DNA of 64,000 nucleotides from Cryptomeria japonica (GCF_030272615.1 NC_081415.1:194168695-194232694), one strand, 5' to 3'; shown: positions 45,620-58,379, counted from the stretch's first letter. Notes: generated by a model from the sequence alone, not told the origin. Numbers and translations are program-made.

Positions 45620-48607
45620 AACCTCATGTTGTGCGGAAGTCAACCATGTTTCTAAAATCTCACAAAATCATATTTTTCATGCATATGCGTTGATGCTCAA
45701 CGTTGTCTTTTTCTCTATCCACACAAAGCAACAACAATATGTATGGAGGAAGCAACAAACATGTTTATGGTTCCCCTCAGTAACTTCACTAAACGTTGCA
45801 TCCTTTGGTAATTGGTTTAATGCCTTCAGATTTGCACAAATTTAAAGATCTACTGTGATGTGCCCTATACCTTTTACCATGCTTCAAAATGGGGGTAGAA
45901 AGAATAATCAACGAAGTGCCAATACTTTTTCTTATACATTGAGTATGATATTGACATAGAGGGCATGTTTTAAGAAAACCTGCATCACACCAGGAGCAAA
46001 TCCCTTCCCGAACTCATTTCTCATAATCTTGTAGCTTTCTTTTGCATTTACAAGTTTTTTATCTTCCTCACCACAATCAGCAAATGCACCCAAATGGTGC
46101 CCCTTCTAAATGGTCATACTCACTTCAAATTCACAAGGAAAAGATTGCAATGGAAACCCTCCTACTGTGCCAATACTCCAATATGTTGCGTCCTAGCACC
46201 ACTTGTACGCGGGTTTGAAACATACAACAAATCTTATCTATTGTATATACTACACAGGTTGGCTATTCCACTTGGCTCAAAGCTCTTCCCTTCCCAACAT
46301 GAGAGTACATATTGAGATGTATGAGGCTATTTCCCAAAACCAACAATATCAGCATAACATCATAAAACACCACTTTTACAAATAAATCCTTGTCAAATCA
46401 TTGTGGTATCTAGCATTTCCATAACTTGGCAGAGCTATTCATGAGGCAGATTTCTGAATCATAAGGAGACACACTATTATCATATTCTGAATAAGCCTGG
46501 GCACCTAGGAAATCCATCTTCAAGGCCATGTATGCTAGGTTGTTGCGAATGGCTGCAACATTGCAAGTTGCTAAACGAGCTTGGGACAACCCTTATAGTT
46601 TCTGCATGTAATAATCTTCTACCACTACCATGCCTCTGTTAAAAGCTTTTAGTAGATATTCTAATCATGGCATTATTCCTTTCACATTTTCTGGATCTGA
46701 ACTCTATTTCTCTTCTCATGTAGGCAAACCCTATTTTATTATTCATTTTGCCCTAGCCTTTGCATTCTCTACGAAGAAGAGACCCCTGTTGCCCCATGCC
46801 TAATTCTTGGGTGCACTAAGATCCTTGTGGGGTGGCGGGGGATTACATACCTTGCTTCTCACCAACCCACACCCCTCTTCTTATCACAATGAAATGCTTG
46901 CAAGGTGGAGGAAGGGAGAACATTATCCTCTCCTTGCTATCCCGTAACTTTTCCTCGCCTCTCTCAAAGAGCTTGCGGGGAGAATTTTTTACAAAGCCTC
47001 TAAGTTTTTAAAATTTTCCTCATGCACATAATTTCCTCCTATGGACTCACCATTATTTATTCACACCTTTCTTCAAATAATTCATAGATCATGCTAATGT
47101 GGTGCTTCAATCCCCATCAGTTATATTTCAAAAATACCCTCTAATTGCAATCATATAGCATATATTCAAGTCATTATTAAAATGATTTTAAAATGCATGT
47201 GAATTTAATTCCCTTTTGGCATTTTCATCAAATGTCATCCAAATAAATTTGAATGAGATAATTTAAATTAAATTAATTTAAATAATATCCTTTTCTTGAA
47301 ATATGCATAGTTGAGGTCTATGCACATGGTCCCTAGCACTTAAATTGTTTTAATGCTTCATATTTCTTCACAGATCAAGAGAAAATCATGTTATTATTGA
47401 AATCAATAATGATTTAAATAATTAATACTTCTTCAAATAAACATTAATTTATCTTATTAGGTCACAACTTTAGTGGGCTCCTTGGTGGGACCCAACTTAA
47501 AAAAAATTCATTTCTCAACAACTCACTTCCAAAAATGATCTAAAACCCTGATTGGACGAATTTTGGGCTTAAAAAACTGAGCGGGTAATCATTTAATTTT
47601 GGCATTGGACACTTTTGAGCTCTGATTAGGACAACCTGAGTAGCTCTCAAAATCGGCCTTAAAAACTGACCAAATCACCTCATCAGGCCCTAAAAGTTGG
47701 CACACTTGTAGAGTGTCATACAAGGAATTTAGAGTGCAAACATTTTCTTATGAAGATGCTTGAGGTGAGAGATATTAATCCTCAAAGTCATCTACTCAGT
47801 CATTTATGAAAGTGCACTTTTCCAACCCTTTTGAAACCTGTTCAATCACTAATTTGAAAAAATATCAACACTCTGTTGCAGGAGCTACCACTTGGCGAGC
47901 TAATACATATGGATATGGTGAGTATGTGTGCAAGAAGGTTTGACTTGATTTGATCACATGTGAAAAATTTTAACCCCCAAAGTTACCCTTTCTAAAAATT
48001 CTGAAAATGCTGATTTTGAATCTTGAAAAAGTTCACTTTGCATTGGCCTCGGAAAAATGTCAGATGAGGAGTTGGGGGGTTACAAACTGGGGAAGTTGTA
48101 GATAATTATATAAAAAATCACCAAGAACATCCACTTTTGCATGTAGATCAATAGGTTGCCAAATATAAATTCAAATGTAAGAGTACTTTTTTCAGATTTA
48201 CACAGTTCAGTATGTAAATCTGAACAATTTGCAAATGGACTCAAGCTGGGAAACTGATCAAATAGATTCATGGGGCTATGCCAACTGACATGGAGCCTCA
48301 TAAAGATGCAGAGAATCATGTAAAAATGTCAGTTGGGCTTAATATTTATCTACCACAAAAATGCAACATCTTAAAGATGGCATACTAAAAAAGGTTTAAC
48401 CGCTGTAAACAACAAACAAACCTTAGGACCTTGAAACAAGGGCATCAAAAAATCACAAAAATTGATCCAAGGATGCTGTAAATGATCACATGCCATCTCT
48501 GATAGGTGCTCAATACTTCCCCAAAGTGATTTTTCATGAAAATCCATGGGTTAAAAAATAAAGGCTCTCAAAGTGAGCTACTCAAGTTGATTATGTAGGG
48601 TACTTTT
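45620..48607. other. Unassigned DNA between two LTR elements
   Basis: No gene recognised. A GC-richer patch at 46780-47010 has no readable frame with known motifs. Before the two insertions this stretch was continuous with 33829 and 56294. Confidence 0.45.
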
Positions 48608-50112
48608 TGTTGGCATTTTTAATAGAAGGAGATTGTTGATATTCATTAAGGATATTGAGAAGGTTGTTGAAGATTATTGATATAACTGAAAAAGGATGAT
48701 AACTATCTTTATAACATTATTTTGTCATTGATTTCAAGAAATTGATTTTCTGATTCAGTATGATGTTGCCATATCTTGAGAAGATTGATTTGAAGAGAAT
48801 TAAGTGGTCGGTAAGTGACACAGAAATAATGTTATGAATAAGGAAAGAAATAAGTTATTCAATGGACAACTACTACCGAGTTAGACAATGATGAGATCAT
48901 GATGTTTAGATTGTTTTTATACTCTACAAATGTTGTTGATTATAAGGTTAATACTATTCTATGTCACCAAGCAAAGAACCTAGTCGGTAAACCCTAAGGA
49001 ACCTAGTCGGTAAACCCTAAGGTTATCGATATCAGTTAATGAAGGCGGAATGTATACTGAGTAAAGTTTAGTATTAACCAAGTTGCAACCGAGTTATGAT
49101 AGATCGCATTGGATGGATAAAAGCATTATTTAATGAAGGATGTTGATGAGCTAGAGATGTATAAATGATTGGTATGCTGCGCATGAAGTTTGTTAAGGAT
49201 CTATGGCAATGGAAGATTGACAAGAAGATCTACAGCTCAGATTGAACCACAATAACCTTGTGCAAGTTCTAAGAAAGGAATGCAAGTCCCAAAGCAAGGT
49301 AAAACATTTTCAAATCGAAGGATACATTGAACCTAGTCAAGATTAAAGATCTGATGGCTAAGATTGATGATGGGAAATGTGATCAAGGAGATTAAGCGGT
49401 TAGCAAATTGTTTATAAATAAGGAATTGTTGATAAACAATGTATGCGAACAAGTGCAAGCATAGGGATGCTACATAGTGATTACCGAGCACAGAAGCTTG
49501 AAGACCTGTTTGAATAACAGAGTAGGGAGCCCAACAGAGGGACAAGATAAGTCCTATGACTAGATTGTTTTGAGAAAAATAGAATCTGCTTTAGCATTTT
49601 AGATATGAAGTTGCAGATATATTTTATTACTGTTATTTTGTAAGTGACAGAAAATCTCTTAACCGAGTGGACTTAATAGTCTTATTTGTAAACCCTCTAG
49701 CAAGGTAACATTGTAAATGAGTGTTTAAAATCCTTTGACAAGGTCACATCTAACAAAGTGAAGATCCTAATAGATCTGAGGGAAATCCCTTAACCGGGTC
49801 ACATCTAGCAATGTGTTTGTAATCTTTAACAGTATTTGATTTTAACCGAGCATACTCTAGAAGAGTATATTTCTTAGTGGGTCTAAAATCCCATAGTGGT
49901 TTTTCCCTATTTGGGTTTCTACATTAAATCTGGTGTTATATGTGTTATGATGATTATGTGTTTATGAGTTTGCATGTTTAGCAGTTTTTGGTTATATTGC
50001 TGAAGTTTAAGTTACCGAGGTTGAATCTGTTGATTTTATGGAAGATTAAGTTTGCATAATTCACCCCCCCCCCCACTCTCATCTTGTTAGCTATTGGCAT
50101 CAGAACTTTACA
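48608..50112 (+). repeat. 5' LTR of the Copia element
   Basis: This LTR is 1505 bp, with a TATA-like TTTATAAATAAGG near 49410. It carries a 23-bp tandem duplication (48976-48998 and 48999-49021) absent from the 3' copy. Confidence 0.93.
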
Positions 50113-50113
50113 A

Positions 50114-50126
50114 TTGGTATCAGAGC
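50114..50126 (+). promoter_or_regulatory. Primer-binding site, initiator methionine tRNA type
   Basis: TTGGTATCAGAGC directly follows the LTR end (one spacer base) and matches the canonical Copia site exactly. Confidence 0.93.
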
Positions 50127-50320
50127 TTTGGACTCCAAAAGAAAAAAAGTTTAAAGGTACTTGAGGCAAAGATCTGAAGATGTATAAAAGGGATGCACCA
50201 AAGTTGAACAAGTCAAGTTTCTCCACATGGTAGAAAAGGATGAAGCTTCATTTATCATGAATTGGAGAATATGCAACATATTATCTGGAGAATTATTACA
50301 TTGCACCAAGCACCAACCCG

Positions 50321-51178
50321 ATGACCTTGGAAGAGATAAAGGCAAAGCAAGAACATATTCAAGCTATGATTGAAATAACATCAGCATTGACCGACTCAGA
50401 GTTTAATGACCTAGAAGGATGTATTGATGCAAAAGCAATGTGGACCAAGCTCATATCTATATATGGCGGTGATGAACATGTTCAAAGAGAAAAAGTAGAT
50501 AGTCTAATAGGACAACTTGAATCCATGAGAATGAATGAAGGTGAGAACATAACCCAATACAGTACAACGTTAAAGGAGACTGTCAATCAAATTAAAGGAG
50601 TAGGAGGAACTATTGAAGAAAAGGATGTAACAAGTAAGTTGTTGAGAACACTTCTACCTGCTTATGCCATTCGAGTCTCTGCAATCAATGAATTGAGGTT
50701 TGTACCTAACATGTCAGTTTCTTTGGATGCTACTATTGGTAAGCTACATGCATTTGAGTTAAGTAATTTTGATAACAGTGGGTCTTCAGTAAATAAAGTA
50801 GAATCTGCATTCAGTTCTTTTCATATTGGCGAATCTGATGATTACAATGATAGAATGAGTAAGTACTCTGAAGGGAATCACAGTGGAGCAAGTGAAAGAT
50901 TTCACAAGAACATGGAAGAAGTGCACAAACTGTATGAGGAAATCAAGAAGCAAGAAGAGTTTGAAGCATTATTAGCCAGAAGGTTACCGAGAGGAAAAGG
51001 TAAGTATAAAGGAAAGCTACCTTTAAAATGTTTCAATTGTGATAAAATAGGGCAATGGCTTTTAACTGTCTTGACAAAGAATCTAGTGAAAAGAGAGAAT
51101 ACCAAGATAACAGGAAGAAAGATAACCAATACAAAGGACACCGAGACTTCAGAAGGAGAGACAAAAAGACATGCCTAG
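50321..51178 (+). pseudogene. Copia gag
   Basis: The frame of 285 codons starts at the ATG at 50321, about 195 bp after the primer site. The gag capsid-like domain (UBN2 type) fills residues about 10-150, with AMWTKLISIYGG near residue 45 and LLRTLLPAYA near 110. A basic region precedes the zinc knuckle: CFNCDKIG is readable at about 51030-51053, then a one-base loss at about 51051-51054 removes the His codon and moves the last Cys (MAFNC) into the next phase at 51055. The knuckle would otherwise be C-x2-C-x4-H-x4-C. Gag forms the virus-like particle in the cytoplasm. A start further upstream is possible. Confidence 0.85.
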
Positions 51179-51669
51179 TAGCTGATGAGGAATCCAACGA
51201 TGACAAATTTGATGAAAGAGATACAAAGGAAGTTGTTTATGTGGCTATTAAAGAAAGATCAGATGAAGAAAGGTATGAAGAAAAAGCCCTAATATCTCAC
51301 ATAAATAATAATGATTCTTGGATCATAGATAGTGGATGCTCACATCACATGATAGATGATAAACACAAGTTTGTTAAATTAGAAGACTATGATGGAGGCT
51401 ATGTAAGATTTGGTAATGATGTACCATGTCCGGTGAAAGGTAAAGGATCTATAACACTTCTTGAGAATGCTAAATGTGATGACATATATTGGGTTGAAGG
51501 TTTGAAATACAATTTGTTGAGTGTAGCACAGCTAAACAATACAGGATACCGAATAGAATTGTCAAAGTTCATGACAAGCATGGAAAGTTTGCTGCTACCG
51601 GGACACAAACAAAAGGTAATACATTTCATCTTGACTCAACTCGGAACAAGTGTCTTTATGCAAAGATAG
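51055..51669 (+). pseudogene. Copia protease and pre-integrase region
   Basis: After the gag frameshift the polyprotein continues in this phase. SWIIDSGCSHHM at about 51319-51354 is the aspartic protease active site with intact D-S-G (Asp codon at 51328), which would process the polyprotein. The pre-integrase region follows, with LLSVAQL at about 51513. At about 51568 another frameshift moves the meaningful sequence to the phase of the integrase. The last 30 codons of this open frame are therefore out of phase. Confidence 0.85.
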
Positions 51670-52763
51670 ATGATACCTGGTTATGGCATAAAAGCTTTTG
51701 TCATATAAATTTTGATAATCTGATCAAAATAAGCAAGAAGCACCGAGTAAGAGGTCTACCGAGCTTAGAAAAACCTGATAATGCTATATGTCAAGGATGC
51801 CAAATGGGCAAGATGACAAGATCAAGCTTTACAAGTAAGTCCTACACTTCTAAAGGAATTTTAGACCTAGTACACATTGATCTTTGTGGTCCCTTGAAAG
51901 TTCAAAGTTATTATGGAGATAAATATTTCATATTATTTGTGGATGATTACTCAAGGATGATGTCAGTTATGTTTTTAAAAGAAAAATCAGAATCTTTTCA
52001 AATGTTCAAATGGTACAAGGCAAGAGTTGAAAATGAAACAGGAAGAGAACTGAAATGTCTTAGATCTGATAGAGGAGGAGAGTTCACTTCTGGTGAATTT
52101 AACTTATTCTGCAATGATCATGGTATAAAAAGGCAAGTATCTACACCGAGAACACCTCAGCAAAATGGGATAGCCAAGAGAAGAAACAAATCAATTGTGG
52201 ATTATGCCAGAACCCTGATGATAGAAAAAAGGGTACCTCAAACATTTTGGAGAGAAGCAATCAGCATTGCAGTTTACACCCTGAACCGAGTTCAACTGAA
52301 GAAAGGAACTATGAAGACACCATATGAGATCTAGTATGACAAGAAACCTAATGTAAGTTATTTTAAAATCTTTGGAAGTAGATGCTATGTTCACAAAGAT
52401 GACAGAAATGGAAAGTTTGATCATAAAAGTGAAGAAGGAATATTTCTTGGTTATTCTTCTAGAAGTAAAGCATTTAAATGTCTAATCGAATCATCTAACA
52501 AAATAGTAGAAAGTGTAAATGTGAAAATTGATGAATTTGCATAAAGAAATGATGAAGGAAATTCCAAAGAACTAGAAGATTATGAAGAATTTGTTTATGT
52601 TCAACCGAGAAGTCCTACCGAAAAAACTGTTGAAGAAAATGAAGATAATGTCCAGTTACCGAGTGATGAAGAAGATCATACAGAACCTACCGAGCCTATA
52701 TTAGCCAAATATGTCAGAAGACATCATGCATCAAATCAGATTATAGGAGATAAGGATGATCCA
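51570..52763 (+). pseudogene. Copia integrase
   Basis: The zinc-binding H-x-H/C-x2-C region includes WLWHKSFCHIN and CQGCQMGK near 51680-51810. The catalytic core has the first Asp in VHIDLCGPL (about 51880) and the second in LRSDRGGEF (about 52065). The usual catalytic Glu of the N-G-x-x-E motif is Lys: NGIAKRRN, codon AAG at 52176. The core is followed by TAG at 52332, probably from TGG, and TAA at 52541. Integrase joins element DNA to the host chromosome. With Lys at that site it would be inactive even without the stops. Confidence 0.88.
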
Positions 52764-53700
52764 GTGATGACAAGGAACAAACTGAGATACAACACATGTC
52801 TAATATTTCAATTTGAACCGAGAATAGTAAAAGAGGCATTTAATAGTGAAGATTGGGTAAATGCTATGACAGAAGAGATTGATCAAATCAAGAAGAATGA
52901 CACATGGACACTGATCCCAAGACCAAAGGACAAAAATGTAATCGGTACTAAGTGGATTTTCATAAACAAGCTAAATGAAAAAGGTGAGGTCATTCACAAC
53001 AAAGCAAGACTAGTTTGCAAAGGTTATGCTCAAGAAGAAGGAATAGATTATGGTGAGACCTTTGCACCTGTGGCTAGACTTGAGGGAGTAAGAACATTGT
53101 TGGCATATGTTGCTTTCAAAAATTTCAAGGTATATCAAATGGATGTTAAATCTGCATTTTTGAATGGTATACTAGAAGAAGAAGTTTATATTGAACAACC
53201 TGAAGGATTTGTTGAAGACAAGAGTAAAGATCAGGTATGTAAACTAAACAAAGCTTTATATGGTCTGAAACAAGCACCTAGAGCATGGTATGAGAGACTA
53301 CACTCTTATTTGATCAAAATTAGTTTTATAAGGACAAGTAAAAACAACAACATGTACATGAAGAGTGAGGAGGAAAATGAAATACTGATCTCAGCCATAT
53401 TTGTTGATGATATTATTTTTTTGTGGTAATGACTCCTTATGCAAGAACTTTGGAAATGAAATGAGTGAAGAATTTGAGATGTCATTAATCAGTGAGATAA
53501 AGTATTTTATAGGTTTACAGATACTGCAAATGAAAGATGAGATTTTCATTACTCAATCCAAGTACATAAAGGAAATCTTGAAGAAATTTGGAATGGAGGA
53601 TTCTAAACCAATAAGTACTCCTATGACTACTAATTGTAAACTGTCAAAGAATGATGAATCTGCATCTGTTGATGAGACACTGGGAAGGTGCAATATGTTG
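52764..53700 (+). pseudogene. Copia reverse transcriptase
   Basis: The RVT_2 domain starts with EDWVNAMTEEIDQIKKNDTW and VIGTKWIF and continues with ARLVCKGYAQ, FAPVARLEGVRTLLA and VYQMDVKSAFLNG. KALYGLKQAPRAWYERL follows. The active-site motif reads FVDDIIF at 53400-53420. Immediately after it a frameshift in a T7 run (53414-53420) moves the rest (GNDSLCKNFG, then EIKYFIGLQI, 53430-53690) to another phase. A second shift near 53690 restores the first. The enzyme copies element RNA into DNA inside the particle. Confidence 0.92.
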
Positions 53701-54338
53701 TGCATAGTAGACCGGATATAGCACATGTAGTGGGTATTGTTGCAAGATTTTCTATAGATCCCAAGGAAACCCATATGACAACAATCAAGAGAATTTTCAG
53801 ATACCTCAGAGGCGCTGAAGATTATGGCTTAGTATATGAAAAGAGGAATGATTTTGATTTCAAATTTTATACTGATGTTGATTGGGTAGGCAACATAGAT
53901 GACATGAAAAGCACAAGTGGTGGAGCTTTCTTTTTGGGAGAAAGACTAGTAAGTTGGCTTAGCAAGAAACAAGGATGTATCTCACAGTCAACAACAGAAG
54001 CTGAATATGTTGCTGCAACATTGAACTGCACAAATATAGCATGGATCAAACAACTGTTGGAATGTATAAATGAAAAAGTTACCGAGCTAGTAACTATATT
54101 TTGTGATAATACTAGTGTCATTAACATTTCAAAGAATCCGATAATGCACTCTAAGACAAAGCATATCTCTATAAAGTATCATTATCTCAGAGAAGAAGTT
54201 CAAGATAAGAAAGTTGTGCTGGAACATATCAGTTCAAAGGAGCAAATAGCAGACATCTTCACAAAGCCACTGCCAAGGGACACTTTTGAGTATCTCAGAA
54301 GCAAGTTAGGGGTCCTACCCCTATCTTCTACTCACTGA
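53688..54338 (+). pseudogene. Copia RNase H
   Basis: The frame begins in YVVHSRPDIAHVVG and contains FYTDVDWVGNIDDMKSTSG and a TEAEYVA motif with its acidic residues at about 53990-54015. It ends SKTKHISIKYHYLRE and QIADIFTKPLPRD, the usual C-terminus of Copia polyproteins. The natural stop is the TGA at 54336. RNase H removes the RNA strand during reverse transcription. This part is undamaged except for being out of phase with the section before it. Confidence 0.93.
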
Positions 54339-54824
54339 CAGAGTTTAGTGAAAGCATCAATCCGATGAATCTATAGAATATTATGTGTGGATTGATGTTG
54401 ATTTATGCCCTTTAGAAGGTTTTCTAAAGGTGTGCAGGAAATAGTGAATAGAGACAAGTTGCTCTGATCGAGATTGAGATGATACACAACAAGGCAAATC
54501 ACTTCACAGAGGAAGAAATTATGATTTAGTTCTTTTACTTTTTGGCATTGTTGTCAAAGGGGGAGAAGACTAAATGGTAAAATCCTAAATGAAGAAGATA
54601 ATGAAAGACTAATGACAGAGGGAGAAGACTACAAAGGGGAGAAGACTTAATAAAAGTCAATAGCTTAGAAGCCTAATGAAAAAGGGAGAAGACTTCAGAC
54701 AATTTTTAACAGCTCAAGGATAACAGGAGAAGTCTAACAGCAATCTGAATCTGAATCAATTTGAATATCTTGTTGCTATTACCATTTACAAGTTGGTTTT
54801 TCCATCAATGCCAAACGGGGAGAT
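54339..54824 (+). other. 3' untranslated region with repeated purine words
   Basis: GGGGGAGAAGACT or similar occurs five times between 54555 and 54740. The last purine run, AACGGGGAGAT (54814-54824), adjoins the 3' LTR and is the polypurine tract. Confidence 0.8.
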
Positions 54825-56288
54825 TGTTGGCATTTTCAATAGAAGGAGATTGTTGATATTCATTAAGGATATTGAGAAGGTTGTTGAAGATTATTGATAT
54901 AACTGAAAAAAGATGATAACTATCTTTATAACATTATTTTGTCATTGATGTCAGGAAATTGATTTTATGATTCAATATGATGTTGCCATATCTTGAGACT
55001 ATTGATTTGAAGAGAATTAAGTGGTTGGTAAGTGACACAAAAAGAATGTGATGAATAAGGGAAGAAATAAGTTATTCAATGAGCAACTATTACTGAGTTA
55101 GACAATGATGAGATCATGATGTTTAGATTGTTTTTATATTCTACAAATGTTGTTGATTATAAGGTTAATACTATACTATGTCACTGAGAAAAGAACCTAG
55201 TCGGTAAACCCTAAGGTTATCGATATCGGTTAATGAAGGCAGAATGTATACCGAGTAAAGTTTAGTATTTACCGAGTTGCAATCGAGTTATGACAGATCA
55301 CATTGGATGGATAAAAGCATTATTTAATGAAGGATGTTGATGAGCTAGAGATGTATAAATGATTGGTATGTTGCACATGAAGTTTGTTAAGGATCTATGG
55401 CAATGGAAGATCGACAGGAAGATCTACAGCTTAGATTGAACTGCAATAACTTTGTGCAAGTTCCAAGAAAGGAATGCAAGTCCCAAGGCAAGGTAAAATG
55501 TTTTCAGATTGAAGGATACATTGAACCTAGTCAAGATTGAAGATCTGATGGCTAAGATTGATGATGGGAAATGTGATCAAGGAGATTAAGCGGTTAGCAA
55601 ATTATTTATAAATAAGGAATTGTTGATAAACAATGTATGCGAGCAAGTGTAAGCACAGGGATGCTACATAGTGATTACCGAGCATAGAAGCTTGAAGACC
55701 TGTTTGAATAACAGAGTAGGGAGCCCAACAGAGGGACAAGATAAGTCCTATGACTAGATTATTTTGAGAAAAATAGAATCTGCTTTAGCATTTTAGATGT
55801 GAAGTTGCAAATATATTTTATTATTGTTATTTTGTAAGTGACAGAAAATTTCTTAACCGAGTGGACTTAACAGTCTTATTTGTAAACCCTCTAGCAAGGT
55901 AACATTCTAAATGAGTGTTTGAAATCCTTTGACAAGGTCACTTCTAACAAAGTGAAGATCCTAACAGGTCTGAGGGAAATCCCTTAACCAGGTAACATCT
56001 AGTAATGTGTTTGTAATCTTTAACGGGATTTGCTTTTAACTGAGCATACTTTAGAAGAGTATATTTCTTAGTGGGTCTGAAATCCCATAGTGGTTTTTCC
56101 CTATTTCGGTTTCCATGTTAAATCTGGTGTTATATGTGTTAATGAGTTTGCATGTTTAGCAGTTTTTGGTTATATTGTTGAAGTTTAAGTTACCGAGGTT
56201 TAATTTGTTGATTTTATGGAAGATTAAGTTTGTATGATTCACACCCCCCCCCCCTCATCTTGTTAGCTATTGGCATCAAAACTTTACA
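54825..56288 (+). repeat. 3' LTR of the Copia element
   Basis: This LTR is 1464 bp. It differs from the 5' LTR by scattered substitutions and lacks the 23-bp duplication and a short piece near the 3' end. It is followed by CTTTT. Confidence 0.93.
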
Positions 56289-56574
56289 CTTTTAAGTGTC
56301 ATAAGCGATTTTTTCAACTTGGGCCCTCAAAATTTGGAAAAATGTTTTAGGTCCAAAAAACACTCTTGTAGTTTTGATTAAGTAAAAATAGGTTTTTGAA
56401 AGGAACCCGAACCTTAATACATATCTGGAGAAAGACAAAGCATTAAAGCGAAAGAAAATCATGCTTGATCACCCAACCAAAACAAAAAGGAAACTCAAAA
56501 CACAGAAAGTCGTACAAAGATAGCTAAAGGATAGCAAAAGGACATCACAAAGACAAAGATAGAGACAAAGACAA

Positions 56575-58347
56575 CTAAATATTTTTCATATTAGCTTCTG
56601 CATGAACTGCCATCTGCTTCATGTTGTCTGCAGAGTTCTTCAATTCATCCAGCTCTCGTCCCTTGATATCACTCTGATTCCTGGTGTTGGCCCTAGTTCT
56701 CTTCTCATGACCCTTTTTCTCCATCTGGTCCTTGTCGCCCTCCTTATCTTTAATGTTATCAAATTTGTTAATTAGAATATTCATATTATCCACAAAGGCC
56801 TTAAGAATCTGGAAATTCTATTCGGCAATCCTTTTCACAGTTAATTCCATCTTGTCGACTCTATTCACCAGGTTGTTCATGGTAGTTTCCAGCTCGTTCG
56901 CCTCTCTATCCCCTTCCATTTCCTTAACCTTCTTTTCTGTTTCAATAATTTTACCGACCATGGCCTCAATAGCTTCATCATTGTTGATAGGAACCACTAA
57001 TTCTTTAACATTTTCAGAAAGAGGCTTCTCGCCTACCGTAGCATTTTTTATAACATTAATATCATTCTTCAGGTTGCTGATATCTCTCACAATTTTGTTG
57101 ATAGTTTCACAAAATCCCTTAATACTATCATTATCCCTATGATAGTCTCTAGGATTTCCCATTTTATTCTATTGGTCCTCATTTTGCAATCCTTGAGTAC
57201 TCATGTCCTCACCATGATCCACATCCAAAATCTCATCCTCCTCCTTACCCTTCATATTGTCATTTTTTTCCTCCTTTGCATCCTCATCAGAAGCAATCAA
57301 TATCTGCCTTTTTACCTTGTTAGTCCCTCTACGGGTATTCTTGTTCCTCTGGGTTTGTTTTCCCATTCCCTTTCCTTTCTTTCTTTTGATGAATTTCTCA
57401 TCAAAGGACTCATCCTCAGAGTCTGAGAGGTCAGAATCAACAACAATCCTCTTTCTTTTCCCCTTAGTCCTTCCATTTTGCTGAGATCCTCAGACTGGCC
57501 TTCAATTTCAAAGTTGAAGTTGAAACCACTATACTCACTTTTTCGTGTCATCATCCCTGGTATTTTTACTTCTAATGGGTTTCTCAATGGATTTCTCTTT
57601 CAACAATTTGTAAACTAAAACCATAAGACCCCGATGAAGAGCATGGTCACCCTGAGGATCTTTCTGCATTTCTTTAATGGGATGATCCATATAAAAAGCT
57701 AAATAATAGGGCAGGCTTACCTTTTCACCATGGTGGAATTGGTTGAGCAGCACGAAATGGTGTTCGTAATCTCTCATGAATCTTCCATCCAAAGTAATGT
57801 AGGTTATGGTAGCAAAAAACACAAACCTCCATGGCCTACAGATATGCTTGGGGGAGTGGTAGGAGTTATCCACCTTCACCAATTTCTTTTTTTCGCCATT
57901 CGTAATAGGAAATCTATCCGCTGCCTTATCAGAAACACTTTGATCTCTATAGAACTTAATACCATCTTTCACCATCCTCGTAGCTTCTACAATGATATCT
58001 TCATCCACCATCATCATCTGGGTGCCAACAAGAATCTTGTCATTCTTCCAATTCTTTATGAAATGCTTGGTAACTGTAAGGTCTTTGCCACAAAGCCTCT
58101 CCATGAAAACACTTAAGCCACCCTCTTGAAGAATCTCCCAAACCTCTTTGTTCTTCTTCCAATCCGAGCAAGAAGTTGGTTCAAACCTCTTTTTGTTCCC
58201 TCCCATATTTCCCTCGAAATCACTAGAATTCCTAATCTTGGCTCTGAAATTTCCTCTCTGGTTTCTATTATTTCTCTGAAAAACAACCCAGAATCCGTGC
58301 CCTATTAATATGATATGACTAATAAAATAAATAATCAACACCACCAT
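56575..58347 (-). pseudogene. Broken gene of unknown family with C-terminal coiled coils
   Basis: A minus-strand frame of about 590 codons from the ATG at 58347 to the stop at 56575. A second possible start, MGGNKKRF, lies at 58206. Residues about 50-260 look globular, with RPWRFVFFATITY and LDGRFMRDYEHHFVLLNQF near the middle. This is followed by an acidic/Lys-rich linker (SDSEDESFDE) and then two coiled-coil segments. Two frameshifts at about 57540 and 57465 cancel each other, and TAG or TGA codons occur near 57169 and 56818. The phase is otherwise preserved throughout. It lies just downstream of the LINE RNase H on the same strand, but L1 elements do not normally carry a gene there. It may belong to another element. 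No function assigned. Confidence 0.5.
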
Positions 58348-58379
58348 TGTGATCAGTCACTGAAAAAGGGGGAAAGGCA

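Larger units (their letters stand above)
48608..56288 (+). mobile_element. Near-complete but inactive Copia retrotransposon, TSD CTTTT
   Basis: LTRs at 48608-50112 and 54825-56288 begin TGTTGGCA and end ACTTTACA, flanked by a perfect duplication CTTTT (48603-48607, 56289-56293). A primer-binding site and polypurine tract are in place. The domain order gag, protease, integrase, reverse transcriptase, RNase H is that of Copia (Ty1 type). Damage includes a frameshift in the gag zinc knuckle, a frameshift before integrase, a changed catalytic Glu in integrase, two nonsense codons and two frameshifts around the reverse transcriptase active site. Confidence 0.95.

Noticed and set aside
46780-47010. 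GC-richer patch as a host exon or rRNA piece
   Set aside because: No open frame with known motifs and no match to conserved rRNA or tRNA words that I can recognise.
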